A DNA stretch of 64,000 nucleotides from an uncultured Desulfovibrio sp. (lineage in GTDB: Bacteria; Desulfobacterota; Desulfovibrionia; Desulfovibrionales; Desulfovibrionaceae). Positions within the stretch are counted from its first letter, which is position 1, and each line of letters opens with the position of its first letter. Shown piece after piece: positions 38,527 to 47,620 of this stretch. The stretch covers positions 21,389-85,388 of the forward strand of contig NZ_CALUWO010000008.1 of assembly GCF_944324505.1 (NCBI RefSeq), written 5' to 3'. The position numbers were made by a program, and so were the translations under genes. The notes beneath the pieces were generated by a model. The model was not told where the DNA came from. It saw only the letters and a program-made list of their open reading frames with translations, and did not search any database.

Positions 38527-39735
38527 ATGACCCCTGCGGACACGACTTTCATCATCATCTGCGCCGGGCTGGTTATGCTCATGACGCCGGCGCTGGCCCT
38601 GTTTTACGGTGGTCTGGTGCGCTCTCGGAACGTGCTGTCCACACACATGCACAGTTATGCCAGCCTGGGGCTGATTACGGTGCTCTGGGCGCTGGCCGGG
38701 TATACGCTGGCCTTTGGCAATGATGTGGGGGGCCTCATTGGCGACCTGTCCTATCTCTTCCTCAATGGCGTGGAGGGCGTTGCCGCTCCCATGGCTCCCC
38801 AGCTGCCGCACACGGTGTTCATGGCCTTTCAGTGCATGTTTGCCGTGCTGACCGTGGCGCTCATTTCCGGCGCCTACGCCGAACGTATCCGTTTTTCGGG
38901 CATGCTGCTCTTTTCGGCCCTGTGGTTGTTCTTTGCCTATGCGCCCATGGCGCACTGGGTCTGGGGCGGCGGCTGGATGGCCAAGATGGGCGCCGTGGAC
39001 TTTGCCGGCGGCGCGGTAGTGCACATGGCTTCGGCGGCTGCGGCTCTGGCCTGCGCCCAGGCGCTTGGTCCCCGGCTGTCCACTGGTCCTCAGTCCTTCA
39101 CGCCGCATAATCTGCCCATGACCCTGCTGGGTGGCGGCATGCTGTGGTTCGGCTGGTTCGGCTTCAACGCGGGCAGCGCCCTTGCTGCCGGCCCCCTGGC
39201 CGGACATGCCCTGCTCACCACGCACCTGGCCACGGCCTGCGGCATCCTGGGCTGGATGCTGGTGGAATGGAAGCGTACCGGCAAGCCCACCAGCCTGGGC
39301 GCCATCTCCGGGGCGCTGGCCGGCCTGGTGGCCATCACCCCCGGTGCGGGCTTTGTGGGGCTGCTGCCTGCCATGATCATCGGTTTTGTTGGTGGTATCG
39401 TCTGTTACGGTGGTGTGCTGCTCAAGAGTCGCTTCGGCTATGATGATGCGCTGGACGTGGTGGGCATCCACGGCGTGGGTGGCACCTGGGGCGCCCTGGC
39501 TACGGGTCTCTTTGCCTGCGCGGCCATCAACAATGTGGACGGCCTGTTCTATGGCAATCCGCGCCAGCTTTGGGTACAGTTTGTCTCCGTTGTGGGAACG
39601 TGGGTCTTTGTTTATGTGGTCAGTCGCATTCTGCTCTTCATCGTTGACAGAACCGTCGGCCTGCGCGTAACGCCCGATGCGGAATACACCGGCCTGGATC
39701 TGACCGAACACAACGAACGGGGCTACTCGCTGTAA
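38527..39735 (+). CDS. amtB: Ammonium transporter
   Basis: AmtB conducts ammonia/ammonium through the inner membrane under nitrogen limitation. The 402-residue protein has about eleven helices. The pore twin histidines are at 166 (GGAVVHM) and 315 (VGIHGVGG), and the FYGGLVRSRN entrance segment is present. There is no long N-terminal signal as in E. coli AmtB. The ATG at 38527 has AAGGAG six bases upstream; earlier in-frame ATGs are less well served. A PII gene follows after 14 bp and a sigma-54 promoter precedes, the standard nitrogen-control arrangement. Confidence 0.97.
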   Translation: MTPADTTFIIICAGLVMLMTPALALFYGGLVRSRNVLSTHMHSYASLGLITVLWALAGYTLAFGNDVGGLIGDLSYLFLNGVEGVAAPMAPQLPHTVFMAFQCMFAVLTVALISGAYAERIRFSGMLLFSALWLFFAYAPMAHWVWGGGWMAKMGAVDFAGGAVVHMASAAAALACAQALGPRLSTGPQSFTPHNLPMTLLGGGMLWFGWFGFNAGSALAAGPLAGHALLTTHLATACGILGWMLVEWKRTGKPTSLGAISGALAGLVAITPGAGFVGLLPAMIIGFVGGIVCYGGVLLKSRFGYDDALDVVGIHGVGGTWGALATGLFACAAINNVDGLFYGNPRQLWVQFVSVVGTWVFVYVVSRILLFIVDRTVGLRVTPDAEYTGLDLTEHNERGYSL

Positions 39736-39749
39736 CCAAGGGAGATATC

Positions 39750-40088
39750 ATGAAGAAGCTGGAAATCATCATCAGGCCCGGCATGTTTGAAAAGGTCAAG
39801 AACGAACTTTCCCATCTGGGCATCCACGGCCTGAATTATTCGGAAATCAGGGGTTTTGGGCGACAGCACGGGCATACGGAAGTGTATCGGGGCACCACCG
39901 TGCAGGTGGACTGCCTGCCCAAGGTCAAGATTGAGCTGGTGGTCCATGACGAAGCCCTGGAAAAGGTGCTCAATGCCGTGGTGGGCACGGCCCGTACCGG
40001 CCAGGTGGGCGACGGCAAGATCTTCATCAGTGACATCGAGGATGCGGTCCGCATCCGTACCGGAGAACGTGGCAACGAAGCTCTGTAG
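39750..40088 (+). CDS. glnK: PII-family nitrogen regulator (GlnK/GlnB type)
   Basis: A 112-residue PII protein. These trimers bind ATP/ADP and 2-oxoglutarate and, next to amtB, plug the ammonium channel. MKKLEIIIRP, GFGRQHGHTEVYRG and the C-terminal GDGKIFIS signature are typical. In the T-loop, residue 51, Tyr in the uridylylated enterobacterial proteins, is Val (RGTTVQVD). Tyr46 remains. So regulation by GlnD uridylylation is unlikely, and signalling is probably by ligand binding alone. GGGAG lies about eight bases before the ATG. A very strong terminator follows. Confidence 0.95.
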   Translation: MKKLEIIIRPGMFEKVKNELSHLGIHGLNYSEIRGFGRQHGHTEVYRGTTVQVDCLPKVKIELVVHDEALEKVLNAVVGTARTGQVGDGKIFISDIEDAVRIRTGERGNEAL

Positions 40089-40141
40089 GTAACCGGCACG
40101 GCGGGGAGCCACGCCCCGCCGGCCCCTCCCGCAGCGTAAAT

Positions 40142-40189
40142 CCAGAGGCGCCTGCTTCCTCTCAGGGAAGCAGGCGCCTCTGGTTATTG
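40142..40189 (+). terminator. Strong hairpin terminator after amtB-PII
   Basis: A perfect 18-bp stem (40142-40159 with 40166-40183) and a 6-base loop, followed by TTATT. It also lies 48 bp past the end of the convergent nspC gene. Confidence 0.85.
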
Positions 40190-40230
40190 GTACTCAAGGG
40201 TGCGCCGACGCGCTCCACGGGTATCCTGCC

Positions 40231-41442
40231 CTAGGACAGACGGTTGCGGAAATCCTCATAGCCGAAGGCATGCAGCAGGCGGAAATCGCCGCCGGCATCA
40301 AGCAGGCCGATGCCGGGCAGGCGCAGGCCGTTGAAGGTCGTCGTCTTGACCATGCTGTAGATGGCCATGTCGCAAAAGATGAGGCGCTGCCCCACGGCAA
40401 GGGGCGCGGCAAAGCTGTATTCGCCGATGACATCCCCGGCCAGGCAGGACTTGCCCCCCAGGCGGCAGGTCCAGCCCTTTTCGCCGGCCTCGCCCGCCTC
40501 TACAAGGCGGTTGCCCTCCGCCACAAGCACCCGGGGCCGATAGGGCATTTCCAGCACATCGGGCATATGGCAGGCCGCGGAAGTGTCCAGAATGGCAATG
40601 GGCATGTCTGCCTCCACCACATCCAGCACCGTGGCGGTCATCCAGCCCGCATTGAGGGCCACGGCCTCGCCGGGTTCCAGATAAATCTGCGCGCCGTAGG
40701 TCTGCTCCATGTGCGTGATGCAGCGGCAGAGCAGGTCCAGATCATAGTCTTCGCGGGTAATGTGATGCCCGCCGCCGAAGTTGATCCAGCGGCACTGGGC
40801 AAGCTGCGCCCCGAAATGCCGTTCCACGGCCTGCAGCGTGCGCTCCAGCGCGTCCGCGCCCTGTTCGCAGAGGGTATGAAAATGCAGGCCGCTGATGCCC
40901 TCCGGCAGGCTGGCGGGCATGTGACGCGGCCGGATGCCCAGGCGCGAGCCGGGGGAACAGGGATTGTAGATGGCCACCGCCCCTTCCGAGTGTTCGGGAT
41001 TGATGCGCAGGCCGCAGGTGATGCGGCGGCCGCTTTCCCTGGCATAGGCCAGCAGGCGCGGCCGGAAATGCGTCCACTGGGCCAGGGAATTGAAGACGAT
41101 ATGATCGGCCAGCGGCAGAAGTTCCTCCATGTCCGCATCGGACCAGCCCGCGGCAAAGGCATGCACCTCGCCGCCGAATTCCTCCCGGCCGAGGCGGGCC
41201 TCGTCCACGGAGCTGGCGCAGGTGCCGTAGAGCGGGCCGTGTCCGCCGCGGGACGCATCCCGGCTCAGCAGCGGAAAGGTGGCCCAGGCGGCATAGCCCT
41301 TGAGGGCCAGCAGAATGCGGGCATGCGTGCGCTCCTGCACGCTGTTCAGAATGGCGGCATTGGCCAGCAGGCGGGCCTCATCCAGCACAAAGCAGGGGGA
41401 AGGGACGCGGGCCGGATCAAGCAGGGGAAGCAGATGGTTCAT
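40231..41442 (-). CDS. nspC: Carboxynorspermidine/carboxyspermidine decarboxylase
   Basis: A 403-residue fold-III PLP decarboxylase of the NspC group, which removes CO2 from carboxy(nor)spermidine to give (nor)spermidine. The N-terminal barrel carries the PLP Lys at 48 (LALKGYAAW). HFHTLCEQ and FGGGHHI bind cofactor phosphate, and EPGEAVALNAGW is a typical later segment. Start at 41442. The next gene upstream on the same strand is the matching dehydrogenase, with a 228-bp gap holding two hairpins. Together they form the alternative spermidine route that starts from aspartate semialdehyde instead of decarboxylated SAM. Confidence 0.93.
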   Translation of the reverse strand: MNHLLPLLDPARVPSPCFVLDEARLLANAAILNSVQERTHARILLALKGYAAWATFPLLSRDASRGGHGPLYGTCASSVDEARLGREEFGGEVHAFAAGWSDADMEELLPLADHIVFNSLAQWTHFRPRLLAYARESGRRITCGLRINPEHSEGAVAIYNPCSPGSRLGIRPRHMPASLPEGISGLHFHTLCEQGADALERTLQAVERHFGAQLAQCRWINFGGGHHITREDYDLDLLCRCITHMEQTYGAQIYLEPGEAVALNAGWMTATVLDVVEADMPIAILDTSAACHMPDVLEMPYRPRVLVAEGNRLVEAGEAGEKGWTCRLGGKSCLAGDVIGEYSFAAPLAVGQRLIFCDMAIYSMVKTTTFNGLRLPGIGLLDAGGDFRLLHAFGYEDFRNRLS

Positions 41443-41585
41443 GCGCTGTGCTCACAATGACGGAAAAAGGGGCGGAAAAAGGGAGGGGCGCAAGGCCCCT
41501 CCCTCTGGTGACAAGACTGGCGGCAGACCCTGGAGCATTTGCCGTGTGGAACGCTTCACGTTTCACACCATATGGCCTGTCGTTT

Positions 41586-41610
41586 CGCGGAAAAAACGCG
41601 GTTTTCCGCG
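41586..41610 (-). other. Hairpin in the nspC leader, 1
   Basis: CGCGGAAAA/TTTTCCGCG, a 9-bp perfect stem with a 7-base loop, in the spacer between the dehydrogenase and nspC. Confidence 0.5.
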
Positions 41611-41640
41611 CGCTTCTGGCCGGACGGCGCTGTGCCCCTC

Positions 41641-41669
41641 GCGTTCTGCCTTTTTCAACGGCAGAACGC
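41641..41669 (-). other. Hairpin directly after the dehydrogenase stop, 2
   Basis: GCGTTCTGCC/GGCAGAACGC, a 10-bp perfect stem with a 9-base loop beginning two bases past the stop codon. No T-run follows on the minus strand, so complete termination before nspC is doubtful. Confidence 0.55.
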
Positions 41670-41670
41670 T

Positions 41671-42873
41671 CTAGTCCACGTCCACGCACTGCCAGGGCAG
41701 GCCGTAGACATTGAGATCGGCCATGAAGGGATCGGGATCGAACTGTTCCATGTTCCAGACGCCGGGCTTGCGCCACGTGCCGGTGGCGATCATCTTGGCG
41801 CCGATCATGGCGGGCACGCCGGTGGTATAGGAAATGGCCTGCGAGCCCACCTCCCGGTAGCATTCCTCATGATCGCAGATATTGTAGATGTAGACGGTCT
41901 TTTCCTTGCCGTCCTTGATGCCGCGCATGACATCGCCGATGCAGGTCTTGCCCCTGGTCAGCGGACCGAGGGAGGCCGGGTCGGGCAGCAGTTTGCTCAG
42001 GAACTGGATGGGCACAATGTCCACGCCGTTGTAGTTCACGGGATCGATGCGGGTCATGCCCACATTGCCCAGCACCTTGAGGTGGTTCAGGTAATTCTCG
42101 GAAAAGGTCATCCAGAAACGGGCGCGCTTGATGCCCTTGAGGTTCTGCACCAGCGATTCCAGCTCCTCATGATACATGAGGAAGCACTTCTTGGGCCCGA
42201 TATTGTCCGGGAAGTCATAGGTCATGCTCCAGGACAGGGGGTCGGTTTCCACCCATTCGCCGCGCTCCCAGTAACGACCGCGGGCGGTCACTTCGCGGAT
42301 ATTGATTTCCGGGTTGAAATTGGTGGCAAAGGGCTGGCCGTGATCGCCGGCATTGCAGTCGATGATGTCCAGCACGTGCACTTCGTCCAGCTTGTGCTTC
42401 ATGACCCAGGCCGCAAAGACATTGGTCACGCCGGGGTCAAAGCCGGACCCCAGCAGGGCCGTCAGCCCTGCCTCGCGGAAACGGTCCTGATAGGCCCACT
42501 GCCACTTGTATTCAAACTTGGCCGTGTCCAGCGGCTCGTAGTTGGCCGTATCCATGTAGTGCACGCCGCATTCCAGGCAGGCATCCATGATGTGCAGGTC
42601 CTGATACGGCAGGGCAATATTGCAGACCACTGCCGGCTTGACCTCACGAATGAGGCTGCACAGTTCGGGCACGTTGTCCGCATCCACCTTCGCCGTGGCG
42701 ATGTCCACGCCCAGACGGGTCTTCACCGACCGGGCAATGTCGTCACAACGCGACTTGGTACGGCTGGCAAGGGTAATGTTGCCGAAAACGCCCTCGTCCC
42801 TGGCTGCCTGCGCCACCTTGTGGGCCACAACGCTGCCCACGCCACCGGCGCCGATGATCAGAATGTCTGCCAT
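41671..42873 (-). CDS. Carboxynorspermidine/carboxyspermidine dehydrogenase (saccharopine dehydrogenase family)
   Basis: A 400-residue NAD(P)H enzyme of the saccharopine dehydrogenase family. Its family members in this pathway join aspartate semialdehyde to diaminopropane or putrescine to make carboxy(nor)spermidine. The Rossmann motif IGAGGVGSVVA opens the protein; DTANYEPLD and GSGFDPGVTNVFAAW follow. The start at 42873 is preceded by AAGGAG, and the longer frame from 42930 lacks a site. It lies upstream of nspC on the same strand. This pairing, rather than the sequence alone, argues for polyamine synthesis over lysine metabolism. Confidence 0.9.
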   Translation of the reverse strand: MADILIIGAGGVGSVVAHKVAQAARDEGVFGNITLASRTKSRCDDIARSVKTRLGVDIATAKVDADNVPELCSLIREVKPAVVCNIALPYQDLHIMDACLECGVHYMDTANYEPLDTAKFEYKWQWAYQDRFREAGLTALLGSGFDPGVTNVFAAWVMKHKLDEVHVLDIIDCNAGDHGQPFATNFNPEINIREVTARGRYWERGEWVETDPLSWSMTYDFPDNIGPKKCFLMYHEELESLVQNLKGIKRARFWMTFSENYLNHLKVLGNVGMTRIDPVNYNGVDIVPIQFLSKLLPDPASLGPLTRGKTCIGDVMRGIKDGKEKTVYIYNICDHEECYREVGSQAISYTTGVPAMIGAKMIATGTWRKPGVWNMEQFDPDPFMADLNVYGLPWQCVDVD

Positions 42874-43264
42874 GCTGACTCCTTTTGCGGTAGAGGCCCA
42901 ACGGGCCAGATCCAGAATCGGGATGCGCAATCCGCCGCCCGCAGCCGTTCACATAGCCTGAAGCGGCCATAAGGTAAAGTCGGCAATGTTACGGCAGGAA
43001 GGTTTTTGCACGACACCATGCCGGACATGCCGAACGGGGCGAGAAAACGCGCGTTACCAGACGGTTCTCCCCCGCCTCCTCGTGCTTCCCTCTCCCTTGC
43101 CGGCACGTCTGTTCAGGGCGGGCAAAGGGCTGCATCCGGAAGCTGGCGCACGGCCCTTCCTCCGGCTCCGGCCGCACGGCAGCAGCCCGGGGGCGGAAGG
43201 GGACGGAGCGACGAGCACAGGCGCCCGGACGCCTGCCCGCGCCGTCTGCCATGAATCGCGCTGC
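42874..43264. other. Intergenic region with no gene found
   Basis: About 390 GC-rich bases upstream of the dehydrogenase gene and downstream of the deacetylase gene. Several TTGCCG-like strings occur around 42970-43000 but no well-spaced -10 box. No terminator with a T-run was seen for the deacetylase gene. Confidence 0.55.
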
Positions 43265-44602
43265 CTACACCGCAGCCGCATCCTGATCGAGCAGCAGCAC
43301 ATGGGCATAGCGCCCGCCCTGCCGGGCAGCCCGGGCCAGACTGTCCGCCGCACGGCGGCAGTGCTCGCAGGCGCCGCGCGGCAACAGCAGACAGAAGGAA
43401 CGGGGCACCCGCTCGGAGCTGGTTTCAAATGTGCCCAGACCGGTGCAGTGGGGGCAGAGCCGCCAGCTTTCCCGCTGCTGTTCGCGCAGCATGTCCGTAT
43501 CATAGAAGATATGCTTGCTGCGACGCCACCAGCGGCCATGAGCATCCTTTTCTTCGCCGCCCTCGTCAGGTACGGCAGGAGGATGCCGGTAGATATCCAC
43601 GATGGCGTCGCACAGGCGGGCGATATAGTCCGTCACGCGGGCGCTCTGCCGCTCGCTCTGCGGCGTCCACTGCGGTTCGCGGATGTCATCGGCAGGCAGC
43701 CCGGCCAGAGCCAGGCAGATGCCCAGGTTCACATAGGGCAGCGCCCCCCGGATGGAATACCCGCCTTCCAGCACCGCAATATGCGGATTCAGCAGCGCAT
43801 TGAGCGCGGCATAGCCCTGTGCCGACAATTTCATATTGGCCAGCGGGTCCGTGAAGTGATTGTCCTGCCCGGCGGAATTGATGATGAGGTCCGGCTGAAA
43901 TTCCTCCAGAATGGGCAGTACCGCATGACGGATGGCATACAGATAGCCGGCATCCGCCGTTTCGGGCGGCAGGGGGATATTGATGGTGCGGCCCAGGGCC
44001 GCCGGCCCGCCGCATTCCTGGGGAAAGCCCGTGCCCGGATAAAGGGTGCGGCCGTCCTGATGCAGCGAAATGAACAGGGTATGCGGGTCATTCCAGAAAA
44101 TATCCTGTGACCCGTCGCCGTGATGCACATCCGTATCCACCACGGCAATGCGCAGGGGCCGCCCGTCGGGCCGGGGGTAGTGATCGCGGATGTATTCGAT
44201 CATGACGGCTTCATTATTGATATTGCAGAAGCCGCGATTGCCATGCACCACGCGCATGGCATGATGCCCCGGCGGACGCACCAGCGCAAAGGCCCTGTCT
44301 TCCTTTTTTTCCATGACCAGGCGGGCGGCGGTAATGGCCCCGCCGGCCGAGGCCAGGTGGGAATCCGTGCTCACGGCCGCCACCGAGGGCAGACAGAAAT
44401 GGACACGGGCCAGCTGGGCATGGCTTGCCATGTCAAGGCGGTGTTCGGTGATGCCGGGGATGTCGAAGAGGCCTTCTTCCAGCAGCTGGTCGCGGGTATA
44501 GAGCAGGCGCTCTTCCCGTTCGGGATGGGTGGGCGAGATGGCCCAGTCAAAGGCCGGGAAAAAGACCACCCCCAGCCGGCGAGCGGCGCTAAAGGTCGTC
44601 AT
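43265..44602 (-). CDS. Histone-deacetylase-family protein with C-terminal four-cysteine motif
   Basis: A 445-residue class II-like (HDAC/AcuC/APAH) amidohydrolase; bacterial members deacetylate polyamines, acetyl-CoA synthetase or unknown substrates. RPPGHHA gives the catalytic His pair (113-114), DTDVHHGDG the zinc ligands Asp158 and His160, GQD the third ligand Asp247, and LEGGYS the oxyanion-side Tyr282. After ~345 the chain leaves the family fold: C383-x2-C386, C404 and C412-x2-C415 look like a zinc ribbon. The ATG at 44602 overlaps the upstream gene by 14 bases; the longer frame runs through that gene. Polyamine genes lie 390 bp downstream, so acetylpolyamines are one candidate substrate (inference). 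Confidence 0.88.
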   Translation of the reverse strand: MTTFSAARRLGVVFFPAFDWAISPTHPEREERLLYTRDQLLEEGLFDIPGITEHRLDMASHAQLARVHFCLPSVAAVSTDSHLASAGGAITAARLVMEKKEDRAFALVRPPGHHAMRVVHGNRGFCNINNEAVMIEYIRDHYPRPDGRPLRIAVVDTDVHHGDGSQDIFWNDPHTLFISLHQDGRTLYPGTGFPQECGGPAALGRTINIPLPPETADAGYLYAIRHAVLPILEEFQPDLIINSAGQDNHFTDPLANMKLSAQGYAALNALLNPHIAVLEGGYSIRGALPYVNLGICLALAGLPADDIREPQWTPQSERQSARVTDYIARLCDAIVDIYRHPPAVPDEGGEEKDAHGRWWRRSKHIFYDTDMLREQQRESWRLCPHCTGLGTFETSSERVPRSFCLLLPRGACEHCRRAADSLARAARQGGRYAHVLLLDQDAAAV

Positions 44603-44939
44603 CGTCCACGTCCGCGTTTTCAAAGATGTCTGCCCCGTAGCGGGCATAGGCCACCAGCCGGCCGAATCGGCCCAGGCCCAGGCCGTAGGCCAGGTTGCTT
44701 TCGGCCACCACGGCAAAGAGCGGCCCCTCGCTGTCCTGCACCACAAAGCAGCCGCCGGCCCCCGCCTCGCGACGGAAGACGCTGCACTGCAACAGGGCGG
44801 CATCGCCCAGACGGTTCACGAACTGATGCCCGTCAGGCAGCAGGCCGTCGCGGATGGCCGCGGCCAGGGCCGCATCCTCGCGGGGCGCAAAGGTGGTCTT
44901 GCCATTGCCCTGCACCAGCAGGGTATAGATTTCACACAT
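44589..44939 (-). CDS. Small acidic conserved-looking protein of unknown function
   Basis: A 116-residue protein I do not recognise. It begins MCEIYTLLVQGNGKTTF and ends in a very acidic tail (DVDDDDL). The middle, from CSVFRREAG to YGLGLGRFGRL, alternates hydrophobic and charged residues as in a compact beta-rich fold. GGAGG lies about six bases before the ATG at 44939; a longer frame from 44987 has no site. Its stop overlaps the deacetylase start by 14 bases, so the two are likely co-translated and may work together. Confidence 0.75.
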   Translation of the reverse strand: MCEIYTLLVQGNGKTTFAPREDAALAAAIRDGLLPDGHQFVNRLGDAALLQCSVFRREAGAGGCFVVQDSEGPLFAVVAESNLAYGLGLGRFGRLVAYARYGADIFENADVDDDDL

Positions 44940-45062
44940 GGATGTCCTCCCGCGGCCCCCGGCAGGGCCGCACGGTCCGGGGCACACGGTCCGGAGCGCA
45001 CAGTCTGGGGCGCTCCCGATGCGGGCCGGCCGCCCGGGCAGCGGCCGCCGGCAGCATGGCCC

Positions 45063-45719
45063 CTATGGTTCCAGAATACAGCCATTGCGGGCCAGAAAGT
45101 CCTCCACCGCCGAAAGGCACTGCAATTCCACATCCTCGGGGGGCTGCGTGGCATCGATGATGGCAAAGCGCTTCGGCTCCTCCGCAGCCAGTTGCAGATA
45201 GCCCTGGCGCACCCGCTCATGAAAATCCAGACTTTCGGCGTCAAAGCGCCCTTCCGAAAGCACGGTGCCCTCACGCTGATTGCGCAGACCGGCCCGCTCC
45301 AGGCCCAGCGATACGGGCAGATCCAGCAGCAGGGTCAGGTCCGGTTGCAGGCCGCCAGTGGCCATGCGGTTGATATGGCGCAGCTTCTCCGGGTCCAGAC
45401 CGCGCCCGTAGCCCTGATAGGCCAGGGTGGAGTCGGTATAGCGGTCACAGAGCACAATCTGCCCGGCCTCCAGCGCGGGCCGGACAATTTCGCCCACATG
45501 CTGGGCGCGGTCCGCCAGAAAAAGATACAGCTCGGCCCGGCTGTGCAGCCCGCGGGTGCGGGCATCCAGCAGAATGGGACGGATGGCCCGCCCCAGGCCG
45601 CAGCCGCCGGGTTCGCGGGTGAGCACCAGATCGTAGCCGCGCCGGCTCAGCTCCTGCGACAGCAGGGTCAGGGCCGTGGACTTGCCGGAACCTTCAATGC
45701 CTTCAAAAGTGATGAACAT
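45063..45719 (-). CDS. tmk: Thymidylate kinase
   Basis: Tmk phosphorylates dTMP to dTDP for DNA synthesis. The 218 residues open with [15 protein letters not shown], the P-loop. TREPGG, the Asp-Arg-Tyr motif [13 protein letters not shown] and the lid with GLRNQREG follow. GAGG precedes the ATG. It starts seven bases after the stop of the OB-HD gene and lies 123 bp upstream of the small acidic gene, so all four genes on this strand may form one operon. Confidence 0.97.
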   Translation of the reverse strand: MFITFEGIEGSGKSTALTLLSQELSRRGYDLVLTREPGGCGLGRAIRPILLDARTRGLHSRAELYLFLADRAQHVGEIVRPALEAGQIVLCDRYTDSTLAYQGYGRGLDPEKLRHINRMATGGLQPDLTLLLDLPVSLGLERAGLRNQREGTVLSEGRFDAESLDFHERVRQGYLQLAAEEPKRFAIIDATQPPEDVELQCLSAVEDFLARNGCILEP

Positions 45720-45726
45720 GGCAGCC

Positions 45727-46764
45727 TCACAGAAGTGACAGTTCTTCAGCAGACGGGGCGGCCGCCCGGCGGCGCCGGCTGCTGCGCGCCGCCTGGGGCG
45801 CCTCCGGCGTTCTTGGCCCCCGGTACAGGGCGCGGCTCAGGGTAGCCTGATAGGGCGTCCAGCCCTCGGGCGATTCCAGCGCGGCAAAGAGACTGCGGCA
45901 CTGGGCCATCTTGGCGTCCAGATTGTCCGCATAGTGCAGGGCCAGGGCCTCGGCGGTCTGCGGCAGGCGCACGGCGCCGAAGGCCAGCTCGCCGTGATGA
46001 CTGAGCACCAGATGCCGGAAGTGCCGCACAAGCCCCTCTTCCAGCCCGGACCGGCGCAGAAAGGGCGCCAGAATCTCCAGCCCCAGCTCCATGTGCCCGA
46101 TGAGTCGCCCCTCGTCGGTATAGTCATTGACAATACCGCCGGAAAATTCGCGTATCTTGCCGAAATCATGAAAAAGCGCACCGGCCAGCAGGGTCTGCCG
46201 GTCCAGTTCGGGGTACTGGTCAGCCAGGCGCCGGCACAGGCGGAAGACCCCCAGGCTGTGCTCCAGCAGGCCGCCCGCATAGGCATGATGCACGCCCTTG
46301 GCCGCCGGGCAGACGCGAAAGGCCGCCCGCAGGCCGTCGTCCTTCAGCACGGAGCGCACAAACTTGCGCCATGGCGCGTACAGAAACTCCTCCTCAGCCA
46401 GGGTCTGCACCTCTTCCAGCATGTCGTCCAGCGGATAGGGGCTGGCCGGCATGAGCCATGCCGGGTCCACGGCCGCGCTTTCCGCCGCATCCAGCAGACG
46501 GCAATGTTCGATGGTGAGCTGCACCTGCTCCCGGTACAGGCCGGTACGCCCCTGCACCTCCACCAGCGCGCCCGTGGGCAGCTCCGCAATTTCCGTACTG
46601 AGAGGCGACCATATCTTGGCCTCCAGCACCCCTGTGGCGTCAGACAGCAGCACACGCCAGTAGGGGCCGTTACGGGACTGCCCCAGCGTGGCCTGCCCCA
46701 CGGCGAAAATGCCACGCACCTCTGCGGGGGCCGTAACATCTTTGACGTAATGACCTTTTTCCAT
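45727..46764 (-). CDS. OB-fold plus HD-domain protein, YhaM-type 3'-5' exonuclease-like
   Basis: A 345-residue protein. Residues ~15-95 resemble a nucleic-acid-binding OB fold ([17 protein letters not shown]). A metal-dependent HD domain follows, with [24 protein letters not shown] and a later HHGE. This order matches YhaM/CbfI nucleases, which trim RNA or DNA from the 3' end in Firmicutes and relatives. The C-terminal ~30 residues are Arg/Ala/Pro-rich. The start at 46764 is preceded by a weak AGGG; an ATG at 46806 would overlap the surE promoter region. It diverges from surE and precedes tmk. Confidence 0.85.
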   Translation of the reverse strand: MEKGHYVKDVTAPAEVRGIFAVGQATLGQSRNGPYWRVLLSDATGVLEAKIWSPLSTEIAELPTGALVEVQGRTGLYREQVQLTIEHCRLLDAAESAAVDPAWLMPASPYPLDDMLEEVQTLAEEEFLYAPWRKFVRSVLKDDGLRAAFRVCPAAKGVHHAYAGGLLEHSLGVFRLCRRLADQYPELDRQTLLAGALFHDFGKIREFSGGIVNDYTDEGRLIGHMELGLEILAPFLRRSGLEEGLVRHFRHLVLSHHGELAFGAVRLPQTAEALALHYADNLDAKMAQCRSLFAALESPEGWTPYQATLSRALYRGPRTPEAPQAARSSRRRRAAAPSAEELSLL

Positions 46765-46770
46765 ATATCT

Positions 46771-46800
46771 TTGACCCTGTGCTCCGATTGGGGGCATATT
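46771..46800 (+). promoter_or_regulatory. Candidate promoter for surE
   Basis: TTGACC, an 18-bp spacer and CATATT, ending 34 bp before surE. Confidence 0.35.
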
Positions 46801-46834
46801 GCACAACAGTTCCTTGTTTCCGGGGGTTTGTCAA

Positions 46835-47608
46835 ATGGATGTTCTTCTGACCAATGACGACGGCATCCGCGCACCGGGCCTGCGCGCCCTGTATGCGGCC
46901 CTGCGCGAGGCCGGCCATACCGTGCACGTGGTGGCGCCCATGCGCCAGCAGTCCGGTGTGGGGCATTCGCTCACCGTCTTTGATCCCTTGCGCGCCATGG
47001 AAATCAGCGAGGCCGACTTTTCCGGCATCGGCCTGTACGGCACCCCCACGGACTGCGTGAAGCTGGCCCTGGGCAATCTGCTGAAAAAACGCCCGGACCT
47101 GGTCATGTCCGGCATCAATGCCGGTCCCAACGTGGGGCCGGACATTCTCTATTCCGGCACCGTGGGCGCCGCCACGGAAGCGGCCCACGAAGCCCTGCCC
47201 ACCATGGCCGTTTCCTGCGACGTGGCCTCGGACAAGGACGACCTGCTGCCCCAGGCCCGCCATGCCGTGGCCCTGGCCCAGCGCATCCAGTGGAAACGCC
47301 TGGCCCCGCGCCGGGTCATCAATGTCAACTATCCGCGCGGCCCGCTGGAAAAAAGCAAGGGCCTGCGCATCTGCCCCCAGACCAGCGCCGTCTGGAAGAA
47401 TGCCTACCTGGAACGCAAGGACCCGCGCGGCGCGCCCTACTGGTGGCTGGTGGGCGAAATCCCGCCACAGACCATCAATGCCGGCTCGGACAAGGACCTG
47501 CTCAACCGGGGCTATGTTACCGTCACCCCCCTGCGCTTTGAATTCACGGACTATGCCGGCATGGCCGAACTGGAGCTCATGGACCTGGAGGAGCGCCAGG
47601 CCCTCTAG
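46835..47608 (+). CDS. surE: 5'/3'-nucleotidase SurE
   Basis: SurE dephosphorylates nucleoside monophosphates and short polyphosphate in stationary phase. The 257 residues begin MDVLLTNDDG, with the metal ligands Asp8 and Asp9. QQSGVGHS and SGINAGPNVG supply the other metal and phosphate contacts, and YSGTVGAA the family's catalytic region. The ATG at 46835 starts the conserved part; upstream is GGGGG. The gene is monocistronic, with a strong terminator 12 bp after the stop. Confidence 0.97.
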   Translation: MDVLLTNDDGIRAPGLRALYAALREAGHTVHVVAPMRQQSGVGHSLTVFDPLRAMEISEADFSGIGLYGTPTDCVKLALGNLLKKRPDLVMSGINAGPNVGPDILYSGTVGAATEAAHEALPTMAVSCDVASDKDDLLPQARHAVALAQRIQWKRLAPRRVINVNYPRGPLEKSKGLRICPQTSAVWKNAYLERKDPRGAPYWWLVGEIPPQTINAGSDKDLLNRGYVTVTPLRFEFTDYAGMAELELMDLEERQAL

Positions 47609-47620
47609 GTCATAGACAAT

